Below are positions 47,878 through 59,296 of a stretch of 64,000 nucleotides of DNA, piece by piece. The notes beneath the pieces were generated by a model. It searched no databases and was not told the origin of the DNA. It saw nothing but the letters and a program-made list of their open reading frames with translations. How positions within the stretch are numbered: the stretch's first letter is position 1; each line of letters starts with the position of its first letter. Location: contig NW_025892544.1 in assembly GCF_002878395.1 (NCBI RefSeq), positions 141,146 to 205,145 of the forward strand. The letters run 5' to 3'. A program made the position numbers and the translations under genes. This stretch comes from Capsicum annuum (lineage: Eukaryota; Streptophyta; Magnoliopsida; Solanales; Solanaceae).

Positions 47878-49017
47878 CATAAGATTTATCCACCTAGTAA
47901 AGAAGATGGGGAAAGTCCTATATGGAGTATTGAAGCAACAGGACAATTTTTGGTAAAGTCAGCTTGGCAATATATCAGACATAAGGAGCATGTAAACAAA
48001 ACTTACAAAAGTATATGGATAAAGGGTTTACCCTTTAAAATATGCTTTTTTATGTGGAGATTGTGGAAAGAAAGAGTTACTGTGGATGATAACATAAGGA
48101 GAAGGGGAGTACAGTGACCTTAAAAATTTTGGTGTTGTGAAGGACAATCAGTGGAGACTGTGCAACATGTATTCAGAAAATCTTTTATTGCTAACAGGAC
48201 ATGGTCCTATTTTTCTTCTTTTACAGGAATACATATCCAAGACTTGAGCTCTAGAGAGACAATTCTCACATGGTGGACTATAGAGTTAAAGCAGAGGGAG
48301 AAAACATACTATTATGCTTTACCTAGTATCATATGGTGGAAATTATGGAAAAGAAGAAACAATTTGAAGCATTAAGGCAAACATACAACAAGGCTGAGAG
48401 TTATATACAATATTACAAGAAGTTTAAGGATGTTAATAATGGTGAGAAAGCCAACATTAGAATTCCTAAGTGAGTGGCCAGATATACGAAAGAAGTTTGA
48501 AAAGCTTAAAGTACAGATCAAGGTGACTAAAGTACTATAGGAGGTACCTAAAGAGGACTAGGTGAAATACAATACAGATGGAGCAGCTAGAGGTAGTTCA
48601 GGAGGAAGTTCATTTGCTTTTTGTCTAAGAGATATGCAGGGAGATCTACTATATACTCAAGGAGCACCCATTGAAGATACTGATAGTGTACAGGCAGAAG
48701 AAATAAAAATACTACAAGCAGCCAACCATTGTAAACAGATACAGAGCAACAAGGTGATTATCCACACTGACTCTTTAACCATGCAAAAGACTTTAATAAG
48801 AATGTGGCCATGTCCATAGAACATATCAATAATAGTTAAATAGGTAAATCAGCTCATGGAAAAAAAGCAAGTGCAGTATCAACATATATTTAGAAAGGGA
48901 AATCAGCTAGCTAACTATTTTGCTAACTTAGCCATAGATACATGAGGATTCACATATACAAGCTTTCAGTAGCTAGAAACAAAAGGAAAGTCCATTATAA
49001 ACAATGACAAGTTGTAA
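47878..49017 (+). pseudogene. LINE1 ORF2, 3' part: zinc-binding region and RNase H, broken
   Basis: Directly after E3 the reading is KIYPPSKEDGESPIWSIEAT then FLVKSAWQYIRHK and GLPFKICFFMWRLWKERVT, the reverse-transcriptase zinc-binding region (zf-RVT). RNase H is at 48562-48960: YNTDGAARGSSGG with the first catalytic Asp, QAEEIKILQAANHCKQIQ with the Glu, and VIIHTDSLTMQ with the next Asp. The end is TYTSFQ, then NDKL and a stop near 49015. Plant L1 elements commonly carry this C-terminal RNase H. Stops at 48118, 48559 and 48819 break it, although the RNase H residues survive. Confidence 0.85.
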
Positions 49018-49975
49018 TATCCATATTTAAGATTGTCACCATCAAAGGGGTGAAGGGAATGGGAAGGCTAAAGCTAAAAGTATCACATGCAACATATTTA
49101 CAATCCATTACGGTATTACAAAAGAGTGAACCATCTAGCTAGCCTAGTCTATATTAGCCAACAAAAAGGACTCTTAGCAATATGAGAGGGTCTATGGGAC
49201 ATTTTGAGCTTGATAAACCTGGGAAAATACTAATATCCAAATATGTGTGGGTCCAAGAATTCTATTATCTTCATCCCAGTAATATCTATGAAGCAAGAGC
49301 AAGACTACACATCAGATTCAACAAAATTAGATGCAAAGAAAGAGGAGAGATGGCAATAAAGTCACTCGAATATAATAGCAGAACCCAATTGACTAGATCC
49401 CTCATAGAAATACAAAAAGAAGAACATAATCCTATCCACCAGATACCACAGCTAAATCAAGGGTCAGAAATGACAAATCAAAAACATAAAGAGAAGCATA
49501 TCAAAGAAATTGGAAGGAAACAACACTCACTTCTGCAATACAAAAAGAAGAACATAATCCTATCCACCAGATACCACAGCTAAATCAAGGGTCAGAAATG
49601 ACAAATCAAAAACATAAAGAGAAGCATATCAAAGAAATTGGAAGGAAACAACACTCACTTCTGCAAGCTGATAAAAGATGGCACAAAGACCATAGAGGTA
49701 CAACATTAATCACCCAGAGAATGCAAAGACGAAAGTTAAAATTAGTAAAGAGAAGCATGGTTGCAATGAGAAGCGTAAGGAGGAAGTTAAAATGGATACT
49801 AGATGTTTTTGGAAACCATACTCAGGGTATATTTGTTATTTTTACTTGGACCCAAGTTGGGCCAGGTTAGTAGGGAAGAGTATATGTTTTTCATTTTTTT
49901 CATTTGTGTGTTTTCAAATGGGTTGGTCCATCTATTTTTGGACATTATTTGAATTTGATTAATAAAACCACAAAT
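49018..49975 (+). other. LINE1 3' untranslated region
   Basis: No family domain is recognised. Two open frames (49182-49583 and 49598-49870) overlap a 128-bp exact tandem duplication and share the repeated peptide MTNQKHKEKHIKEIGRKQHS. They are read here as a by-product of the duplication, or as the tail of a lost extension, rather than as genes. Confidence 0.6.
49409..49664. repeat. 128-bp perfect tandem duplication
   Basis: 49409-49536 and 49537-49664 are identical by eye over 128 bp. The unit is not a multiple of three, so it shifts any reading frame. Perfect identity in an otherwise decayed LINE points to a recent event or an assembly artefact. Confidence 0.95.
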
Positions 49976-49992
49976 TAAAAAAAAAAAAAAAA
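49976..49992 (+). other. LINE1 poly-A tail
   Basis: A run of A ends the element and is followed by GGTATCATGAAGGG, the second target copy (49994-50006). Confidence 0.9.
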
Positions 49993-50006
49993 GGTATCAT
50001 GAAGGG

Positions 50007-50640
50007 CTACTATAGTTGTGGTCATGCTGATGGCAAGTTCACATCATGCGCAAAAAATTGAAGGCGTGGACACATCAGTAATTTCTTATGATCAAACAGA
50101 TGCTTTTAAAATTCATTAATGAATGGCAAATCAGGATAATTAGTTTGTTTATATGGAGCAGTTACTTTTCCTAAATTAAATTCGGAATTCTTACATAATT
50201 GTAGAGGTAATTCCCAAAACATTCAATTGAATGGTCACATGGATATGTAAAGTATCAATATTGTATAAATAGTTATGTAATGAATTAATATTATATAGTG
50301 TATAACTGTGTATATAATATATAATTATGTAATAGAAATATATACATATTCATATACAATATTTATACATTGCAACAATTCCTTTTTCTTAACACTTGAA
50401 TTTCTCTTTCAATCCTAACCAACTCAAATTTCCTCTAAACAGTCCCAAAATTTATACAAGACCTCCTCTCATATTTTGAGTCATTTGATATATTATTGAC
50501 TCGAAAAGACTCATGTTTGCAACATATCAAATTTTAAAATGTAAGCTTCCAAACACTTTGATTATGAAATTAAAAACTAGTCTTCATGAAATGCTAGTTT
50601 AATCACAACAACAACCATAAACACATCATCATTCTCTCTT
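50007..50640. other. AT-rich spacer, nothing recognised
   Basis: Sequence between LINE1 and the LINE2 leader. TATAATATATAATTATG-type low complexity lies at 50250-50380. No gene. Confidence 0.5.
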
Positions 50641-50662
50641 TAGTAAAAGACCCACCTAGAGA

Positions 50663-51003
50663 ATGGCCACCACTAACAACCAAGGCATGGTGTCCCCACC
50701 AGCTAAACCGTCGGACCCTCCAATAGATATTAATATAGATAAAGATAACCAAAGTAAACAATCCTTCAAGGATTTACTCACAGCTAAAAGGGAATAGCTA
50801 AACAAATCCTATTACGAGGATATATCAGATATTTCTTCCCCAAGGGAGGAAGATAATGAACTTATTTTTCTTTTAGAAAAGGAAAAGGCCAGAATCGACC
50901 AGCGATGAACTCGGTCAACAATTGTGAAATTGGTTTGGAAAAAATCTTACAACAATACCTTAAGTCAAAATTGATAGAACTCCAGCAACTAAACGAACCC
51001 CTT
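50663..51003 (+). pseudogene. LINE2 ORF1, N-terminal part, broken
   Basis: Starts at ATG 50663 (MATTNNQGMVSPPAKPSDPP, then IDINIDKDNQSKQSFKDLL), an acidic and serine-rich N-terminus like those of plant LINE ORF1. A TAG at about 50800 and later stops interrupt it (YYEDISDISSPREEDNEL follows). It is cut at 51003 by the solo LTR and continues at 60204. Confidence 0.65.
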
Positions 51004-52635
51004 TGTAATGCCCCAAGACTACCCCCTAGAAATCACACGGTGCTTAGGACCACAAGTGATCACAAGCTAATCCTTATACTGGCATAACTCGTGAGCAACT
51101 GAATAAAATACATAAAACTTGAAGAAATAAGCAGAAGAAAATTCTTTAGCTGGACATCTTCAAAACAAATCTATTAAAACGATTACAAATCTAGTTATAC
51201 AAAACAAAACTAAAATCAAATACATCAACTCTACTAACAGTCTATGAAGACTCTACTAATATTGACTATGGATAGCCGGGACATGACCCTTAGCTATTCC
51301 GAATCAATGTGACTGAATAAAGAAAATAAGATATTACTTGAACTATGATTGACTCGAGCCCTCGAATCAAAAGAACTCATCACCTGCTGACTGGAAGCTG
51401 GACACTGTCTAGTTATGGTGTGTGGGCGACAACTGGTTCCTACATTATGAGATAATGTAGCACATAGACCTATATGTGGATCAGTACTTCTAGAATTTAC
51501 TGAGTATGTGGGGGTGAATGCATAAGTAAAACAATAACTCAATATTCATATAAACTTATAAATAATGCATGCCAAGTGTAAATGATTCACCTTGATCTTG
51601 AATAACTGAAAGCTAAAAATCCAAAAATCATGAATGATAAAGTATACTGTATAAAATTGTGAGCCATAACACTTAGTTCTAAAAGTTGTACTTTTACTCT
51701 TTCTTTTGAGAGGTTTTTCTAACTGACATACACCATGTGAGCTATCATGGAGTCCAATAACTTACCCACGAATGGGAGAGCTCCCGCTGGGGAAAGTTGT
51801 CCTATCCTTGCCATCAGAATAGAACCTTAAATTAAGTGATCATTATACTTAACCCATATAGGGACTTTAGACCTACGGTGGCACTTTTGGGGCATGAGAC
51901 CATGGAATCATACCCAACTTGGTGCTAAAAACTACTTTCATACTTATATGCTCAGACTTTAGGAAATCCACCTTAAAATAGCATAAGGGTTTATAATGAA
52001 AATCAATTATGCTTCTCTTTGCTTTAAACTATAATCAAAATGAATAAATGTGGATTCCATCTCTTAGCTTAGGATCAAAATATCAATTCTTTCTTTAAAT
52101 CTTGATCTAACTTATCAAAGAATACTTAAAAGCATAATCTTCTTGAAGTCTCAATACTCAAACTTAGGGTTTAAAACCCTTGTACTTACAATTTCAGAAT
52201 TTCATAACAAGATTTCATTCTCAATAATCATCTTAAAATCTTTCAACAATATCAAGTCAAGGCAATGAAACTCTATTCATAATATAAATCTTCAAGTCAA
52301 AGCATAAATAGATGAGAATGAATATGCACTTTAAAACTTAAATAACTTTATAAATCCATAAACTCAAACAAGATAATTTGGGTATAAACCCTAATTGCAA
52401 ATCATGTAAATCTTAACTTTAAAATAAGTTTTGGGCACAAGGATGAAAGAGTATCCTTGTTCATAACCCCACATACCTTAATAGGCTTGACTTGGGGTAG
52501 AAAGCTTGACTTTGAAAGTCTTGGAGATGATCTTGAAGGCTTTCTTGAATTCTTGTACTAGAAATCTTAAATTCTTGCTTATCTTGAAGAGAATGTAATG
52601 GAATTTTGAAGTTCTTGGGAGATGATCTTAAGAAG

Positions 52636-52638
52636 AAA
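52636..52638. other. CACTA target-site duplication, left copy
   Basis: AAA before CACTACTAAAAA; AAA follows the other end at 58833-58835. Three base pairs is the CACTA rule, but a run of A gives weak proof. Confidence 0.7.
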
Positions 52639-52679
52639 CACTACTAAAAATAATTAAAAAATCGAACACGAAAAATTAA

Positions 52680-52985
52680 CCACAGATTGTGGTCAGAAAA
52701 AACCGACCACAGGTGGTCAGTTTTTTATTTTTATTTTTTTTAAAGCGACCACAAGTGGTCGCTTTTATATTTTAAAATTTCAAAATAATTTTTTCAATAA
52801 TTTTTATATTAATTATTAGTTATTTTATAAATAAAAATTAAAAAAATAAGAAAACCTACCACTTGTGGTCAGTTTTATATATTTTTTTAATTTATTTTTA
52901 AAAAAACCAACCACTAGTGGTCGATTTTTAATTATTTCTTTTTTGAAATATTTTTAAAAAACCAACCACTAGTAATCGATTGATG
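52680..52985. repeat. CACTA left subterminal repeat array
   Basis: Repeats of GACCACAGGTGGTC, CGACCACAAGTGGTCGC and ACCACTAGTGGTCG, separated by A/T-rich spacers. Each is a short palindrome on ACCAC/GTGGT. Confidence 0.85.
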
Positions 52986-53175
52986 AACGATGTAGTCAAA
53001 ATCTAATATTGTATTAAGATAATCAAATATAATTAATCGATTACTCATCTGAGTAAGTATAAGAAGCATATCGCATTATATTATTGGATAATATACTTGT
53101 GTACTTATTTGATAGATATAGTACGTATTTAGAACTTGATATAGTTGATAGTGTGTATATGTGTGTATGTATAGG

Positions 53176-53211
<36 letters not shown>

Positions 53212-53444
53212 GATATAGATATTATACAGTGAAGGCATATTAATGACATACGATAATGTAATCGATAATTTATCTGAGTATTTGTAAAATACGTTGTATA
53301 TTATTATGGAGTAGTAAAATTGTGTATTTGATATTTATAATACGTATCTGAAAGCTGATAGACAATTAAATACATGTATATATGTATATCTCCTGTAGTG
53401 ACGTATGCAGTAATCGATATATATATATAACACGTTATATTACG

Positions 53445-53485
<41 letters not shown>
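53176..53485. repeat. Two TA dinucleotide microsatellites
   Basis: Pure or nearly pure TA runs at about 53176-53220 and 53448-53485, in AT-rich CACTA interior. The Ile/Tyr-rich open frame over the first is an artefact. Confidence 0.9.
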
Positions 53486-53488
<3 letters not shown>

Positions 53489-54759
53489 GTGTAGGAAGTA
53501 GTCAGAGTGGTTTACAGTTATAAGCTTACCATTTTTTACGATCTATCAATTCAAATATAATATTTTATTATTTTTCGTAAACATACACATTCACAATTAT
53601 TATACAAAATACATTATCTATTATTATTGAAATAACGGACATTTTTAAATTTGTGTATTTTCTAACTCAATTGTGCCAATTCATTATAATTTTAAATTAA
53701 TTTTACCCAATTTATTATAATTCTAGCCAAATTGTATCTAATTAGACTAAATTAAATTTTTTATCTAATTTTAATCAAAATCATAATATTTAGGTCTCAG
53801 CCGTTATTAATATTTATTATTTATTTTATATTACTTACTATTTTATATTATCCAAGTTCTTACAATTTTAGCCTATTTTATTTAATTCATTACAATTTTA
53901 TCCAATTTATTACAATCATACTCAATTTTTAATTCAATTTTAAAATTTTAGTCAAATCATAATTAAATTCTCAACCTCTAGATCTCAACCGTTGTTGACA
54001 CCTAATTTTGACCTCCCGATACTACATTTAGGCTGCTATTTTAATAAAATTACCAATTTTTTAAATATTATTATTTTTTGCACATTTTTTTTTCTTGCAT
54101 CCAACAGATTGTCGACGTGTCACATTCATGATTTAAATATATATAAATTATTTTATTAATTTTTGATATCATTTTATGGTTTATTATTTCAAATACAACA
54201 TTTTACATAATTTTATTAATTAAATTACTTTTTCACATAATTGTGCACATTTACATTTTTTGCAAATAAACTGTCTAAGTTTTCTATTATTTAATACTAT
54301 TTATTTATATTATTTTTTTATTATTATTTATTAGCATATATATTGTTATTATTTATTATTTATATTATTATTATTTAAATTATTGTTATTTAATTATTAT
54401 TAGCATTATTTATTTATTATTATTATTATTACATATTTAAATAACACCCTAATTAAAATTACCTTTCCTAATTCATTTACCTTTTAATCCAATTTTATTC
54501 AATTTCTTACAATTATAGCCTACTCTACTCAGTCCATTACAATCTTAATCCAATTTCTTGCAATTCTAGCCATTTGTTACAATCTAAGCCTAATTGCTTG
54601 CAATCCTAGCCACATTTTCACCTCACATAATCTTAAAACCCTAGCTGTTGATCAAAATTGATCTAACGACTGAGGTTTGATCTGCCTCTTTCCTTATTAA
54701 AAACAATCTAACCCTAATCCCTAATTTCTAAAAAAATAAAAAAAAAGTGGCCTCCCTTG

Positions 54760-55820
54760 GTCTCTCTCTAGACTCTCTCCCTCTTACCTCCCCCATCAAT
54801 GACAACAGCACCGCCGCTAGCGCCGCTCCAACACTACCACGAGGTCCCCCTCGTCCTCCTCCTTCTCTGCTCTAACACCGTCACTAGTGTCGTCCTTTCG
54901 TTCTAACAAAATAGCCTTCGCTGATGCCTCTCTCACCAGATTTCACCAGTCATGGCGTCACCCATCCAGTGCCACAGCCACCACCATCATCAGCGGTGAG
55001 CTGACCTAGTGCTACCGCTGGCTTCTTCTATTCGTCCTCATGCCTCCATTAATGATGAACCATCCATGCAGCCCTTTTCTCATCGAAAATGATGAATTCT
55101 GAGAGAATCCATCTCAGGTTTGCTATTCCGTTCAAACTCATACTTCTTTATCTATTTTCTCTTGTGAATGATCCAATTAAGATCTAATTGTGAGTTTTGA
55201 GTTAAATCCTTCAATTTTTGTGTGTCGTATGTGCCTAAACTAGCATTGTGGGAGAAATCGCAAAAATACGTGACACTTGCGCTATTATTTTGACTAGATT
55301 GTTTTGAATTTGTGTTTATTTATATCTGTTAACTAGCATATATTTCCATCCCTCTTCTTTTTAAATGAGTAAGTCAGTTGGATTTTGATTATCAATCCCC
55401 TATTCTAATTTCAAGTTTGTTTATATTCATATATCGACATATGTAAAAGTTGTATTTTTGTGTGATTTTTGTTTTCCCTAAGCTATGACTTATGGATTCG
55501 TGAACTATTACTGTAATAGTATTTAGTTCAACATGTAATCTTGATTTCTCCATGTATAGGTGATTTTTTGTACTTAGTTGAGTTGTTCGTAATTATTTTA
55601 ATAATATTGAACCTGATTGTGTACAAATTAAGGAGCAATCTCCTTATATCATCTGCCTCCTCCCTCTCTCTATACTTCTCTCTACCCTTCTCCCCCTTTA
55701 AGACCTCTTTACCATTAATGGCGGCGCCGCCGCTTCTCATCCATCGTGTTCATCTCGGTTCTCTTGAACTTATGGACTGTTTTGGATGTATGTTTTGGTG
55801 TGTTCTTGGTCACTAGTTGT
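54760..55820 (+). other. GC-rich gene-like patch inside the CACTA
   Basis: Two similar pyrimidine-rich leader plus ATG blocks occur: TCTCTCCCTCTTACC...CAATGACAACAGCACCGCC at about 54770-54830, and CCTCTCTCTATACTTCTCTC...TTAATGGCGGCGCCGCCG at about 55655-55730. Base composition differs sharply from the surrounding AT-rich sequence. A GGTTTGC donor-like step lies near 55118. No domain is recognised. It may be the promoter and first exon of a lost transposase gene or a captured host fragment. Confidence 0.35.
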
Positions 55821-55839
55821 TCTTGTATCAAAATATGTA

Positions 55840-58010
55840 GTACTGACTTGAAAATGGTTAAGTTTAGTTACTTGAAAATGGATACATATAGAAGTGTAGT
55901 TATTTGAAAATGGTTAAGTATAGTGACTTAAAAATGTGAATTAGTTAATTGAAAATAGCTAATTGTAGTGACTTGAAATGCTAGTACATGACTTGAAAAT
56001 GGTTAAGTGTAGTTACTTGAAAATGGTTAAGTGTAGGAATTTTAAAGGGGATTTTGTGTTTTGAAAGTGGTTTGGTTGGTGACTTAGTCACTTGAAAATG
56101 GTTAAGTGTAGGGACTTTGAAAGGCATTTTTTTAAGGTACTTGAAATGTGGACTTGTATTTTGAATTTAGTTAAGTGTGGTCACTTGAGAAGTGAATAAG
56201 TACTTGAAAATGTTTAAGTGTAGGAGTTGAAATGTAAACTTGTGTTTTGAATTTAGTTAAGTGTGGTCACTTGCGAAGTGAGTTGGTGACTTGAAAATGC
56301 ATAAGTGTAGGTACTTGAAACGTGGACTTGTGTTTCTAATTTAGTTAAGTTTGGTCACTTGTGAAGTAAATTAGTGACTTGGAATGTTTAGATGTAGTTA
56401 CTTGAATTATGAACTTGTGTTTTGAATATATTTAAGTGTGCTCACTTGAGAAGTGAGTTAGTGACTTGAACATGTTTTAGAATTGGTACTTGAAATGTGG
56501 ACTTGTGTTTTGAATATAGTTAAGTGTGGTCACTTGAGAAGTGCATTAGTGAGTCGAAAATGTTTAAGTGTAGTTACTTGAAAGGTGGACTTGTGTTTTG
56601 AATATAGTGAAGTGTGGTCACTTGAGAAGTGACTTAGTGACTTGAAAATGTTTAAGTGTAGGTTCTTGAAATATGAACTTGTGTTTTGAATTTAGTTAAG
56701 CGCGGTCACTTGAGAAGTGCATTAGTGAGTCGAAAATATTTAAGTAAAGTTACTTGAAAGGTTGATATCATGTTTTGAATTTAGTTAAGTCTGGTCACTT
56801 GAGAAGTGAGCTAGTGACTTGAACATGTTTAAGTGTTGGTACTTGAAATGTGGACTTGTGTTTTGAATATAGTTAACTGTGGTCACTTGAGAAGTGAATT
56901 AGTGAATCAAAAATGTTTAAGTGTAGTTACTTGAAAGGTGGACTTGTGTTTTGAATATAGTTAAGTGTGGTCACTTGAGAAGTGAGTTAGTGACTTGAAA
57001 ATGTTTAAGTGCAGGTACTTTAAATGTGAACTTGTGTTTTGAATTTAGTTAAGAGCGGTCACTTGAGAAGTGCATTAGCGAGTTGAAAATATTTTTAAGT
57101 ATAGTTACTTGAAAGTGTAATACCATGTTTTGAATATAGTTAAGTGTGGTCACTTGAGAAGTGAGTTAGTGACTTGAACATGTTTAAGTGTAGTTACTTG
57201 AAATGTGGACTTGTATTTTGAATATAGTTAAGTGTAGTCACTTGAGAAGTGCATTAGTGAGTCAAAAATATCTAAGTGTAGTTACTTGAAATATGGACTT
57301 GTGTTTTGAATATAGTTAAGTGTAGTCACTTGAGAAGTACATTAGTGAGTTGAAAATGTTTAAGTGTAGTTACTTGAAAGGTGGACTTGTGTTTTGAATA
57401 TAGTTAAGTGTGGTCACTTGAGAAGTGAGTTAGTGACTTGAAAATGTTTAAGTTTAGGTACTTGAAATGTGAACTTGTGTTTTGAATTTTGTTAAGTGCG
57501 GTCACTTGAGAAGTGCATTAGTGTCGAAAATGTTTAAGTGTAGTTACTTGAAAGGTTGATATCATTTTTTTAATATAGTTAAGTGTGGTCACTTGAGAAG
57601 TGAGTTAGTGGCTTGAAAATGTTTAAGTGTAGGTACATGAAATGTGAATTTGCAAAATGAATTACTGACTTGAAAATGTTTCGGTGTAGGAACTTGAAAT
57701 GTGAACTTTTTATTTTGAATTTAGTTTTGTTAGGTAACTTGTGAAGTAACTTTGTGACTTGAAATGTCTAAGTGTTGTTACTTGAGCTATGGAATAGTGA
57801 CTTTTGTTTTGAAATTAGGTACTTAAAATGTGAACTTGCATTTTGATTTTAGTAAAGTGTGGTCACTTGAGAAGTGGATTAGTGACTTCAAAATTAAGTG
57901 TAGGTAAGTCTTTTCATTTTGAGTTAAGTTTAGTTTGGTAACGTGTGAAGTGAATTAGTTACTTGAAAATATTTAGGTGTAGGAATTTGAAATGTGAACT
58001 TTTGTGACTT
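55840..58010. repeat. 88-bp minisatellite inside the CACTA
   Basis: The phrase GGTCACTTGAGAAGTG recurs at a steady 86-91 bp (mostly 88) from about 56181 to 57589, giving some 17 units. Degenerate edges extend it to about 55840 and 58010. Within each unit related ~22-bp phrases recur (ACTTGAAAATGTTTAAGTGT, TTTGAATATAGTTAAGTGTG), so 88 looks like four 22-bp parts. The left edge (55840-56120) still shows the shorter phrase without the 88-bp order. Confidence 0.95.
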
Positions 58011-58349
58011 GAACTAATCACTTGAATGTGATTGATTGTGTAGATGGAATCTGATTTTTGCTGGATATATCAACGAAATATTGATAATTGAATGGATGAG
58101 GGTAAGAACGAAGATCCGAATGATGAGTTGTAGTTTTTAATATTTGGTATGTTTTATAGTTTGAATTTGGAACCATGATAAATTTTGTAAATCATGTTTG
58201 TATTCTTATGGTGGTTTGTTGATTACATATATATGATTGGTAGGATGTATTGTAGATAATAATCAATGTTTGTAAATGATTGGTTGGCTATATTGTAAAT
58301 AATTTGATTTTTTATTTTTGTATTTTGAAATTTTTAATATTTTTTTTTA

Positions 58350-58815
58350 CAAAATTATCAAAATAACCGACCACATGTGGTAGCTTTTTTAAAATTTTAA
58401 ATATTTTTTTACAAAATTATCAAAAAACCGACCATATGTGGTAGCTTTTTTAAAAAAAAAATTAATATTCTTTTTACAAAATTATCAAAAAAACCAACCA
58501 CATGTGGTAGCTTTTTTTAATAAAAATAATTAAAAAATATTTATAAAATCGACCACTTCAATAAAATTAATTAATAAATTTTACAATAAAATCAACCACC
58601 TGTGGTTAGTTTATTTTGTATTTTTTTATTCTTAAAATATTTTTTTATATTTTAATAAAATAATAGTGAATTAAAAAAAACAAAAAAAAAACGACCACAC
58701 GTGGTCGATTTTTAAAAAGCTACCATAGTTTTATCGACCACGCACTTTGATCGATTTTGTGGTCGGAAATTGAGGAAAATCGACCACTTGTGGTCGATTT
58801 TTGTGGTCGATTTTT
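58350..58815. repeat. CACTA right subterminal repeat array
   Basis: Units such as CGACCACATGTGGTAGC recur at about 58370, 58430 and 58495, then more diverged copies, ending with CGACCACTTGTGGTCG and GTGGTCGATTTT before the terminal repeat. It mirrors the left array. Confidence 0.85.
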
Positions 58816-58832
58816 CTTTTTTTTTAGTAGTG

Positions 58833-58835
58833 AAA
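58833..58835. other. CACTA target-site duplication, right copy
   Basis: AAA directly after TTTAGTAGTG, matching 52636-52638. Confidence 0.7.
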
Positions 58836-59296
58836 CCCTAATCTTGTTCTTGGGAATAAAGAGGATTAATGGATTTTAAAACTGATTGATAATGGCTAAA
58901 CACGTTTATTTGGTGATTTAAGTCGTGGGAGGTTGGGTTTGAGGTGAGAAAAAGACCAAAATACCCCTACAAAAACTAAGCAAGCATTGCAGAAATTTTC
59001 AGTTGATGGCTTGTCAACTAAAGTCGTCAACCGATAGATGAACTTGGACCCTTGCTGTTTATGGGTGACGACTTGGTTGATAAGTCGTCACTTAGATAAT
59101 GGCTTATCAGCTTAATTCGTCAATTTGTAGCTAGAATTGATCACATTTTGGTTAAGGCTGACGACTTGAGGTGATAAGCCGTCACTAATACCGACTTATC
59201 AACCAAGTCATCACCTTGTTGACAGACGGACATACTGAGGTAAAATGAGTATAATTTTCCACTCTAATAGCAGATTAAGGTGAAACTAGATGCGTT

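Larger units (their letters stand above)
33319..49992 (+). mobile_element. L1-type LINE (LINE1), full length, split by gypsy element E3
   Basis: The element runs from a 13-14-bp target duplication to a poly-A tail (49976-49992) and its second copy. It encodes ORF1 (DUF4283 with zinc finger) and ORF2 (endonuclease, reverse transcriptase, zinc-binding domain, RNase H), the standard plant L1 layout. E3 (38020-47872 plus the extra GCTGA) interrupts ORF2; without it the LINE is about 6.8 kb, a normal full length. Both ORFs are heavily interrupted, so it is inactive. Insertion order is certain: LINE1 first, E3 later. Confidence 0.9.
52639..58832. mobile_element. Non-autonomous CACTA (En/Spm-like) DNA transposon
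   Basis: Terminal inverted repeats CACTACTAAAAA and TTTTTTAGTAGTG bound 6,194 bp with a 3-bp duplication. Subterminal regions on both sides carry many ACCACNNGTGGT palindromes, the layout of transposase-binding sites in this superfamily. The interior has AT-rich sequence, a GC-rich gene-like patch and an 88-bp minisatellite, and no transposase domain I can identify. Mobilisation would have needed a transposase in trans. It inserted into the solo LTR, whose sequence reads through after excision in silico (AAGAAG/AAACCCTAAT). Confidence 0.9.

Noticed and set aside
53041..53238. Open frame rich in Ile-Tyr repeats
   Set aside because: Translation of a TA microsatellite in the CACTA interior.
55840..58010. 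Regular repeats that could be taken for a CRISPR array
   Set aside because: Units are contiguous 88-bp tandem repeats without unique spacers, inside a plant CACTA transposon.
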